8,574 bases of DNA from Clostridiales bacterium (lineage in GTDB: Bacteria > Bacillota > Clostridia > Lachnospirales > Lachnospiraceae). The notes under the pieces were generated by a model, which saw only the letters and a program-made list of their open reading frames with translations, was not told where the DNA came from and made no database searches. This document shows, one piece after another, positions 1 to 5,709 of the stretch. How positions within the stretch are numbered: position 1 is the stretch's first letter; each line of letters starts with the position of its first letter. The stretch is from NCBI GenBank assembly GCA_020859965.1, contig JAJBVF010000469.1, positions 1-8,574 on the forward strand. The letters run 5' to 3'. Position numbers and translations under genes: made by a program.

Positions 1-54
1 CCCGCGTTCATGGAAAAATTTCTTCTTAAAACAGGGAAAATTATCATCCTGGAA

Positions 55-84
55 TTGACATTCGCTCCTGTTACAGTCTAAAAT
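55..84 (+). promoter_or_regulatory. Sigma-A-type promoter of the GntR/LacI regulator gene
   Basis: A perfect -35 box TTGACA lies at 55-60 and a five-of-six -10 box TAAAAT at 79-84, separated by 18 bp. It sits about 75 bp ahead of the start codon at 159. The spacer contains the small palindrome CTGT-T-ACAG (68-76), which could be an operator. The assignment is by consensus match only. Confidence 0.6.
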
Positions 85-132
85 CAGGGAGAATAATATC
101 CGGCAGTTGTTCAAAAGCATATGCAGGACTGT

Positions 133-142
133 ACATGCATGT
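133..142. promoter_or_regulatory. Possible operator: 10-bp perfect palindrome in the regulator leader
   Basis: ACATGCATGT at 133-142 is self-complementary and lies between the promoter and the ribosome binding site of the regulator gene. A second palindrome, GCATATGC, lies at 117-124. GntR-family repressors usually bind short palindromes near their own promoter, so autoregulation is a reasonable guess. The site does not clearly match the known B. subtilis AraR operator, and short palindromes arise by chance. Confidence 0.25.
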
Positions 143-158
143 TGCAGAAGGAGTAAAT

Positions 159-1244
159 ATGGCTCTGAAATACAAAATCCTTGCGGACGCATTAAAAACA
201 GAAATCAACCATCGGGGACCATACGGCGAGCGTCGCCTTCCGACCGAGGCGGAGCTGATGGAAAGATATCAGGTCAGCCGTCAGACCGTGCGGCGCGCAC
301 TCTCGCTTCTGGCCGATGAAGGACTCATCGACAGACGCCAGGGAAGCGGTTCCTACATTTCTTCTTCCGCATTTCCTGTCGCCCTCTCTTTTAGCAATAT
401 TGCGTTATTTTTGCCGGAGATCACCAGTTTCCCGGCCTTTCACGAGATCAGCGAAGCCCAGACAATTCTCAATTCCTCCGGATATTCCGTCCAGGTTTAC
501 TGCACTGAGAACCGTGTTGCCAAAGAACGGGAGCTTCTCCTCAATCTGCTGAAGCAGCCGGTACGGGGTCTGCTGGCAATCGGTGTACGTACTGCTTTTC
601 CTAATCCTAACCTTTTTCTTTATAAAGAACTCATCGCAAAGGGTACTTCCATTGTATTTCTCGGCGACGCTTATCCGGAGCTTTCTGACGTTCTTCAGGT
701 ATCTCCGGATCATTTTGATGGAGGAGAACTGCTGACCCGCCATCTGCTCACACTCGGGCATAAAAAAATTGCCGGAATCTTTCCCCTCGACGATCAAAGT
801 GCGCGAATACGATACGCTGCCATCCTGCATACACTCTGTGAAAAAGATTTAAGCTTCGATGACCGGAATTTTCTATGGTATGATCCGCTCGCCACACAGG
901 CTCCGGATACAAAGCTACTACTCTCTTTTATCCGGCTTCATCTTGCCGACTGCACAGCAGTTATCTGCCAGGACTGCGCCATCGCCCGTCAACTTATTCC
1001 TGAGTTAAACCATATGGGAATATCAGTGCCGCAGCGCGTATCGGTAGCCGCCTTTGATACAGTCAGTCAGAGCGCAAAAAAAGCGCGGAACATACCGCGC
1101 ATTACCTGTGCTTCCTGCACAGAACCGGAACTGTTAAGAATCGCAGCAGAACTCCTGCTTGCGCGAATAGATGGGAAAAAAGCCTCCTCCGTCCAGTGTT
1201 CCTGGACGATCGGACAGGGAGACAGCACGGCATCCCCGGAATAA
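159..1244 (+). CDS. GntR-family transcriptional regulator with LacI-type sugar-binding domain (AraR-like)
   Basis: A 361-residue DNA-binding regulator, probably a sugar-responsive repressor. Residues 4-68 form a GntR winged helix: LPTEAEL (27-33), then the recognition helix region SRQTVRRAL (40-48) and the wing RRQGSGSYI (59-67). Residues 78-353 resemble the LacI/periplasmic-binding fold (NIALFLPEI, VRGLLAIG, GHKKIAGIFPL, SVAAFD), the architecture of B. subtilis AraR. The start at 159 is chosen because AGAAGGAG (146-153) precedes it by 5 nt; an in-frame ATG at 135 lacks this spacing and would add eight residues ahead of the domain. The residue after the effector-contact arginine is Tyr-Ala rather than the usual Gly, so the ligand cannot be guessed. 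It is transcribed toward the sensor operon and ends 3 bp from its last gene. Its targets are not visible; autoregulation or control of genes left of the window is possible. Confidence 0.9.
   Translation: MALKYKILADALKTEINHRGPYGERRLPTEAELMERYQVSRQTVRRALSLLADEGLIDRRQGSGSYISSSAFPVALSFSNIALFLPEITSFPAFHEISEAQTILNSSGYSVQVYCTENRVAKERELLLNLLKQPVRGLLAIGVRTAFPNPNLFLYKELIAKGTSIVFLGDAYPELSDVLQVSPDHFDGGELLTRHLLTLGHKKIAGIFPLDDQSARIRYAAILHTLCEKDLSFDDRNFLWYDPLATQAPDTKLLLSFIRLHLADCTAVICQDCAIARQLIPELNHMGISVPQRVSVAAFDTVSQSAKKARNIPRITCASCTEPELLRIAAELLLARIDGKKASSVQCSWTIGQGDSTASPE
1176..1221 (-). terminator. Candidate intrinsic terminator of the minus-strand sensor operon, inside the convergent gene
   Basis: Read on the minus strand, three short helices stack: CTCC/GGAG, TCCG/CGGA and TCCAG/CTGGA around the loop GAACA, with two bulges on the 5' arm. 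They are followed by GC and six T (1181-1176). An alternative pairing gives an uninterrupted 7-bp stem CGTCCAG/CTGGACG (1190-1208). It lies 27-72 bp beyond the binding-protein stop codon, within the 3' end of the GntR-type gene. No folding energy was computed, and the bulges make it imperfect. Confidence 0.4.
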
Positions 1245-1245
1245 C

Positions 1246-1264
1246 CGTCAATACCCTCTTGACG
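1246..1264. other. Stem-loop at the convergent gene junction
   Basis: CGTCAA (1246-1251) and TTGACG (1259-1264) form a 6-bp stem with a 7-nt loop. It begins 2 nt after the GntR-type stop codon and contains the binding-protein stop codon. It is symmetric, so it forms on either transcript, but no T-run follows in either direction; it is at best a weak bidirectional stop or a 3'-end stabiliser. Confidence 0.25.
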
Positions 1265-2291
1265 CGATCAGTTCTTCTGTCAGCATTTCTGGTGTGAAGC
1301 AGGTCTCTTCTACATAATATTCTTTCTCCGGAGTCTCTCCTGCTTCAAGCTGTAAGATAATCTTTTCCACACGCGGTCCATGCATGGGATTGCATTCTAC
1401 ATTGAGATTGATCTTGCCTTCCATACATGCAGTCAGCCCCGCTTCCGTCGAATCAAAAGAGATCAGAATCACATCACCGTCTGTCCCATATGTAATTCCG
1501 GCCTCCTCCAATGCCTGGATAGCCCCAAACGCAGAATCATCATTTTCACAGTAGATCACATCAATATCCTGCGTCCTCTCCAGCACCTCTGATACTACTT
1601 CATAAGCTTTCGCCTGTGTAAATTCTCCCAGTACCTGATCTACGATCTCCCAGTTGTCATGTTCTGCCACGCCATCCTCCAGGCCGGCTGTCCTGCCAAG
1701 CTGCGCGGAAGCGTCCAGAGTCCCCATCACATGGAGGATGGAGATTTTCTCACTGGCACGTCCCTGTTCTTCCAGATACTGTTCCAGCCATTCGACTGCA
1801 GTGTCCCCTTCTTTTTTAAAATCAGAGCCAACCCAGGCTGTATACAATGTTTCATCCTCTACATCAACCATCCGGTCTACGACGATCACCGGGATTTCTG
1901 CATCCTTTGCTTCCTGCAGTACCTCATCCCATCCGGTCTCCACAACCGGATCCAGCACGATATAATCAACGCCCTGTAAAATATAGTTGCGCAATGCTGC
2001 GATCTGATTCTCCTGTTTTCCTTTCGCGTCCTCAAAATAGAATTCATATCCATTCTCTTCTGTAAAAGTCGCGCGCATGGATTCCGAATTTGCCACGCGC
2101 CAGTCTGATTCCGCGCCAACCTCTGAAAAAGCAACTGCAATCCGCCCTTCTTCTTCCGCTGCCTCTTCTGATTCCAGTCCCGTAAGAGACTTCCGCCCGC
2201 AGCCGGAAAGAGCTGCCGTGAGCAGTACAGAAAAAAACAGTGCAGCAAATTTCATGCCTGTTCCCTTATTTCTTCCTTGTTTTCTTCTCAT
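1248..2291 (-). CDS. YtfQ-like sugar-binding lipoprotein (periplasmic-binding-protein type)
   Basis: A 347-residue extracellular solute-binding lipoprotein. A positively charged start and a hydrophobic stretch (14-28) lead to the lipobox LSGC with Cys31 as the lipidation site. The mature part is clearly similar to E. coli YtfQ, the galactofuranose-binding protein: AFSEVGAESDWR (54-65), KQENQI (92-97), DPVVETGW (114-121), EAKDAEIPV (127-135) and the C-terminal Gly-Tyr. Likely ligand contacts are Trp64/Arg65, Asp139/Arg140, Asn250-Asp252 and Asp280. The chosen start has AGGTGA (2302-2297) 5 nt upstream; an internal ATG at 2255 with AAGG upstream is a good alternative and gives a tidier 19-residue signal peptide. 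A GTG at 2444 would place 50 unrelated residues before the signal and is rejected. It is last in the operon after the regulator and kinase, and no permease or ATPase follows, so a sensing rather than transport role is likely. The ligand is inferred as a furanose or similar sugar. Confidence 0.9.
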   Translation of the reverse strand: MRRKQGRNKGTGMKFAALFFSVLLTAALSGCGRKSLTGLESEEAAEEEGRIAVAFSEVGAESDWRVANSESMRATFTEENGYEFYFEDAKGKQENQIAALRNYILQGVDYIVLDPVVETGWDEVLQEAKDAEIPVIVVDRMVDVEDETLYTAWVGSDFKKEGDTAVEWLEQYLEEQGRASEKISILHVMGTLDASAQLGRTAGLEDGVAEHDNWEIVDQVLGEFTQAKAYEVVSEVLERTQDIDVIYCENDDSAFGAIQALEEAGITYGTDGDVILISFDSTEAGLTACMEGKINLNVECNPMHGPRVEKIILQLEAGETPEKEYYVEETCFTPEMLTEELIASRGY

Positions 2292-2429
2292 CCTGCTCAC
2301 CTGCACTTTCTTATTTTTCTGTAACAATTCAAAACAGCATCGAAATGAAAAGACAGGCGCCGACCAAAGCGGCAGCATAGGCCTGTAGCCTGCTGTTCTG
2401 AATAGTCGATTTTTTGCCGAAGGGTCACC

Positions 2430-2446
2430 CTGTGAGCATCTCACAG
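2430..2446 (-). other. Perfect 7-bp hairpin over the kinase stop codon, heading the kinase/binding-protein spacer
   Basis: On the minus strand CTGTGAG, a loop ATG, and CTCACAG form a perfect 7-bp stem that contains the TGA stop of the kinase (2443-2441). The spacer to the binding protein (2440-2292) is 149 nt, long for an operon, has no convincing terminator (no T-run), and holds another imperfect stem around CAGCAGGC...GCCTATGCTG (about 2392-2371). The hairpin could mark RNA processing or partial termination that lets the binding protein be made at a different level. Confidence 0.35.
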
Positions 2447-3934
2447 TTCCTGTGGCGGAATACGCACCGTCACGCGGGTACCCTCGCTAGGAGCGCTTTC
2501 TATCTGCAGCCCGTATTCCTGCCCGAACATGAGCTGAAGCCGTTCGTGCACCGTCGCCACACCAAACCCGATGTTCTGCTCATGCTTGAGCGTGCCGCGC
2601 ACCTGTTCCAGACGTTCGGCATCCATTCCGGCGCCGTTATCTTCTACAGTGAGAATGATGACCGCCGCAGAAGGATTGAGCCGTCTGGCCTCTTCCTTTT
2701 GTTCCGGCACATTTACCAGCATCCCCCTCGAATCCAGCACCTCCATCCGGCCGGACACACGGATATGCCCCTGCCCGCGTTTCAGCTTGATCCCATGGTA
2801 AAGTGCATTTTCCACCAGTGGCTGAAGGGTCAGCTTTGGAATCCGGAAGGAAGCCAGTTCCGGCGCGATATCGATCTCATATTCCAGGATATCTTTATAC
2901 CGTACATGCTGGATCTCCAGATAGCTGCGCACATGCTGCTCCTCTTCGCGCAGGGTGATCACATCCTGACCATTGCTTAAGGAAGAACGGAAAAAGGAGG
3001 AAAGGCTGGTAACCATCTCTACAGCCTGTTCGTTCTGTTCCATTTCGATCAGCCATACAATAGCATCAAGGGTATTGTAAAGAAAATGGGGATTGATCTG
3101 AGCCTGCAAAAGAGCCAGCTCCGCGCTTCGCAGACGGGTCTGTTCCTCCCGATTCTGTTCAATCTGCTGATTCAGGCGTCCCACCATGTCTTCAAAGCCA
3201 TTGCTCAGCGTCTGTATCTCATATTCCTGCGCCTGGATCGGCGTCCGCGCTGTCAGATCCCCATCACCGATCGACCTCACACGCGTACACAGATCACTGA
3301 TCGGCATGGTAATGGAATGGGCAAAACGGAGAGAGCGGCGAAGCATAACGATCAGAAGCAGCAGAACCGCCGCCAGAATCAGCCCGAGCTCCATCCACAG
3401 GTTTCTCACCATCTCCGCCTGCAGGCTGTCAAGCAGAGAAGCTTCATGATACAGGTAGTTGTACATATACTCCTGTATCAATTCGGTCAGCACATAAATG
3501 TTATTTTCCAGCTGAGTCTGCCGGTCGTCATAATTGTCCGTCGCCTCGATCAGGTAAATCTTATCCTCCAGGTTTTCACACAATTCGAGCACGCCATTGA
3601 TTGCTTTCCAGCTCTCATCCTGTGTCGTCGTCTCAAGAAGTCCCCGCGCAAGCTCCTGTGCGTCCTCTACCTCCTCGATCGGAAGGCCATCCGAATAATG
3701 ACTCCCTACCACATAATAGTACATTTTAAGATCAATGGTCTCTTTGAAATCCTGATTGAATTCGGAAGCAGTGGTGACATTGTGCAGAATTGATGTGTAT
3801 TGGTTCACGTAGTTGATCAAAGCCACAAACAGAAAGCACATCATCACCAGCACAGGTACAAAAAAAGTGATCAGAAGTGTGCGCATCTGCCGGTCCAGGG
3901 TCACCGGAGCGGCAGTTTTTCGTTTTTTCTTCAT
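2441..3934 (-). CDS. Sensor histidine kinase, YesM/LytS type (HisKA-like His_kinase with HAMP)
   Basis: A 497-residue membrane histidine kinase that most likely phosphorylates the response regulator encoded just upstream. After a basic N-terminus, TM1 spans about 18-40, an extracytoplasmic and mostly helical region 41-178, and TM2 179-198. A HAMP segment follows (199-255; PISDLCTRVRSIGDGDLTAR), then a charged coiled linker. The phosphoacceptor is His283 in QINPHFLYNTLD. The ATP-binding parts are the N box QPLVENALYHGI (371-382), the G1 box DNGAG (432-436) and the G2 region GFGVATVHERL (456-466). About 25 extra, charged residues (roughly 396-420) separate the N box from G1. The start at 3934 has GGAG (3946-3943) 8 nt upstream; a TTG at 4027 would lie inside the regulator gene and add a non-membrane, arginine-rich stretch. 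It begins 31 bp after the regulator stop. The helical outer domain may read the neighbouring binding protein, as LytS reads XylFII in Clostridium beijerinckii. Confidence 0.93.
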   Translation of the reverse strand: MKKKRKTAAPVTLDRQMRTLLITFFVPVLVMMCFLFVALINYVNQYTSILHNVTTASEFNQDFKETIDLKMYYYVVGSHYSDGLPIEEVEDAQELARGLLETTTQDESWKAINGVLELCENLEDKIYLIEATDNYDDRQTQLENNIYVLTELIQEYMYNYLYHEASLLDSLQAEMVRNLWMELGLILAAVLLLLIVMLRRSLRFAHSITMPISDLCTRVRSIGDGDLTARTPIQAQEYEIQTLSNGFEDMVGRLNQQIEQNREEQTRLRSAELALLQAQINPHFLYNTLDAIVWLIEMEQNEQAVEMVTSLSSFFRSSLSNGQDVITLREEEQHVRSYLEIQHVRYKDILEYEIDIAPELASFRIPKLTLQPLVENALYHGIKLKRGQGHIRVSGRMEVLDSRGMLVNVPEQKEEARRLNPSAAVIILTVEDNGAGMDAERLEQVRGTLKHEQNIGFGVATVHERLQLMFGQEYGLQIESAPSEGTRVTVRIPPQEL

Positions 3935-3965
3935 AGATAATTCTCCACGACGGCGTCTTGCCCCC

Positions 3966-5594
3966 TCACCTTCGTTCGGCGGCTCGGTAATCACGAGGGG
4001 TACAGCCCTGTGTTTTGCGGAATACAAAGCTGAAATAATGAGGATCTTTATACCCCACCTTAGCGGCCACTTCTGCCGAACGGAGTTCGGAGCCGCGCAG
4101 CAATTCTTTTGCGCGCTCCATCCGTTTCTGCGTCAGGTATTCTACAAAGGTCTGCTGCATCTCCTGACTGAATACCGCGCTGAAATAATTCGCGCTGACA
4201 TTTACATACCCTGCTACTTCTTTAAGAGATATGTTTTCATCCGTAAAATTCCGGTCTATATATTCCAGAGCCTGCAGGATCACGGTCTTACTCTGGCTTT
4301 TCGACTTTTTCTCTTTGAGTTCAAACGCCCGCACAAGGATGGAACGCATATATTCCTTCAGCTCCGATCCGCTTAAACCTCTGGCAGCAAGCTGCACATT
4401 CGGAAAATCATTAATAAATTCCTTCTGATCATACCCCAGTGATTCCAGATATGCGATCGCAGTAAAACGAACATTCAGCATCAGATACTGACAGAACAGG
4501 CGTGAAGCAGCCGCGTCACGGGTTTCCCCTATATATTCGTCTATAAAATTACTGATCTCCTCCGACTGTCCGTTTTCCAGAAATCTCCGCAGCACAGACG
4601 GGTCAAACTGAGACATATCTATATTTTTAAGACTGCCCTCTGTCTCGTTCTCCATCAGCGCAAGGGTATTTTCCCTGGTCAGCACGTGAATGCCATCCAG
4701 CAGGTGGCGGTAAGAATAAATACGGCTTACCTCATCAAAACAGGCTGACAAACCGGAAAGGCGCGAAGTCTCCGCCCCGATCGCTACGTACCAGTCTACC
4801 TTGTTTTCGATTGGAAGGACATGCATACGAATCGTGTCAAGAAAGCGCTGGATCAGATCTTCCATCTGACCATTTCCCGCTTTGATCAGAACCGCGCAGG
4901 TCTGAATATTCCACCGGAACATCAGATACTCCGGATACATCATGAAAAAATGTGTCAAACCATCATGTGCCTCCTGAAGCTCTCCCCATTCCGACTCGCT
5001 GCCCGCAGAACGGGGGCCATGCGAAGATGTAATACTGTACAACAGGATATTGTAGCTCTGCGCATGGATCGCAATCCCCTGCTGGTTCGCTTTCTCATAA
5101 ATTTCTTCCACAGAAAGCTGCCCCGTCATGATCTCCTCAAAAAACCTTCTTCTGGAGAACTGTTCATATTCCTGCACCTCGCTGCGAAAGCGCTCCATAT
5201 AATTTTCCTGCTCCCGCTCACTGCTGATCTTCTCTGACACTTCATTCAGAGCCTTAATCAGCATTGCTTTTGTAACTGGTTTTAAGAGGTACTGTTCCAC
5301 ACCGATCCGTATCGCCTGGCGGGCATATTCAAAATCATCATAGCCGCTGAGGATGATAATCTTCGTATTTGGCAGTTCCCGGCTGACAAGACCGCTCAAA
5401 GCCAATCCATCCATAAACGGCATCTTGATATCCGTGACCAGTACGTCCGGCATCGTCTCACGGATCATTGGCAGAGCCTGCTCTCCATCGCCGGCATCCC
5501 CCACGAGTGTATAACCATACTGCTGCCACGGAATGCTGTCGCGCAGTCCCTCACGGATAATCGTCTCATCTTCCACCAGAAATACTTTCAGCAT
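3966..5594 (-). CDS. AraC-family response regulator, YesN type
   Basis: A 542-residue transcriptional activator, partner of the kinase that follows. The receiver domain (about 1-120) has the acidic pair Glu8/Asp9, phosphoacceptor Asp55 in TDIKMPFMDG, Ser83 in LSGYDDF and Lys105 in LLKPV. A helical linker (115-150) and a middle region (150-430) without recognised catalytic motifs follow; YesN-type regulators commonly have such a middle part. The C-terminal AraC DNA-binding domain (about 436-538) has two helix-turn-helices: ISLKEVAGYVNVSANYFSAV (455-474) and SAEVAAKVGYKDPHYFSFVF (506-525), ending with the signature CTPRDYR (531-537). The ATG at 5594 has AGGGAG (5606-5601) 6 nt upstream and starts exactly at the receiver fold. 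It is first of the three-gene sensor operon. It probably activates sugar uptake genes elsewhere, and perhaps its own operon. No catalytic residue is missing. Confidence 0.95.
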   Translation of the reverse strand: MLKVFLVEDETIIREGLRDSIPWQQYGYTLVGDAGDGEQALPMIRETMPDVLVTDIKMPFMDGLALSGLVSRELPNTKIIILSGYDDFEYARQAIRIGVEQYLLKPVTKAMLIKALNEVSEKISSEREQENYMERFRSEVQEYEQFSRRRFFEEIMTGQLSVEEIYEKANQQGIAIHAQSYNILLYSITSSHGPRSAGSESEWGELQEAHDGLTHFFMMYPEYLMFRWNIQTCAVLIKAGNGQMEDLIQRFLDTIRMHVLPIENKVDWYVAIGAETSRLSGLSACFDEVSRIYSYRHLLDGIHVLTRENTLALMENETEGSLKNIDMSQFDPSVLRRFLENGQSEEISNFIDEYIGETRDAAASRLFCQYLMLNVRFTAIAYLESLGYDQKEFINDFPNVQLAARGLSGSELKEYMRSILVRAFELKEKKSKSQSKTVILQALEYIDRNFTDENISLKEVAGYVNVSANYFSAVFSQEMQQTFVEYLTQKRMERAKELLRGSELRSAEVAAKVGYKDPHYFSFVFRKTQGCTPRDYRAAERR

Positions 5595-5649
5595 CGTCTA
5601 CTCCCTGTGTCTGTCTCTAAGTGCCTGTCGATCCGTAACTTATGCATCC

Positions 5650-5708
5650 TGCACCGCCCGATACACAAATCGCGAATTCTAAAAAAATGTAAGCCGCAGA
5701 TCGGTGCA
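5650..5708. promoter_or_regulatory. Intergenic region upstream of the sensor operon with a spaced inverted repeat
   Basis: The 115-bp gap between the LTA synthase-type gene and the regulator gene carries TGCACCG (5650-5656) and CGGTGCA (5702-5708), a perfect 7-bp inverted repeat 45 nt apart. CGAT/ATCG (5659-5662, 5669-5672) lies inside it. A T7 run on the minus strand (5687-5681) follows no strong stem, so read-through from the upstream gene is possible. No good promoter match was found for the sensor operon; the best is TTGTGT-N18-CATAAG, which is weak, as expected for an activator-dependent promoter. Confidence 0.25.
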
Positions 5709-5709
5709 A

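Noticed and set aside
1..54. Start of a divergent minus-strand gene running off the left edge (ATG near 48 or 15)
   Set aside because: The frames are too short to judge and neither start has a convincing ribosome binding site.
1295..1347. 9-bp inverted repeat TGAAGCAGG / CCTGCTTCA in the binding-protein gene as a terminator for the plus-strand regulator
   Set aside because: The loop is 35 nt, no T-run follows, and one such match is expected by chance in a window this size; the sequence is explained by coding.
2292..2444. Longer binding protein starting at GTG 2444
   Set aside because: The extra 51 residues would precede a clear lipoprotein signal peptide, which must be N-terminal; better ribosome binding sites lie at the internal ATGs.
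3935..4027. Longer kinase starting at TTG 4027 inside the regulator gene
   Set aside because: The added stretch is arginine- and proline-rich with no family match, while ATG 3934 has a GGAG site at good spacing.
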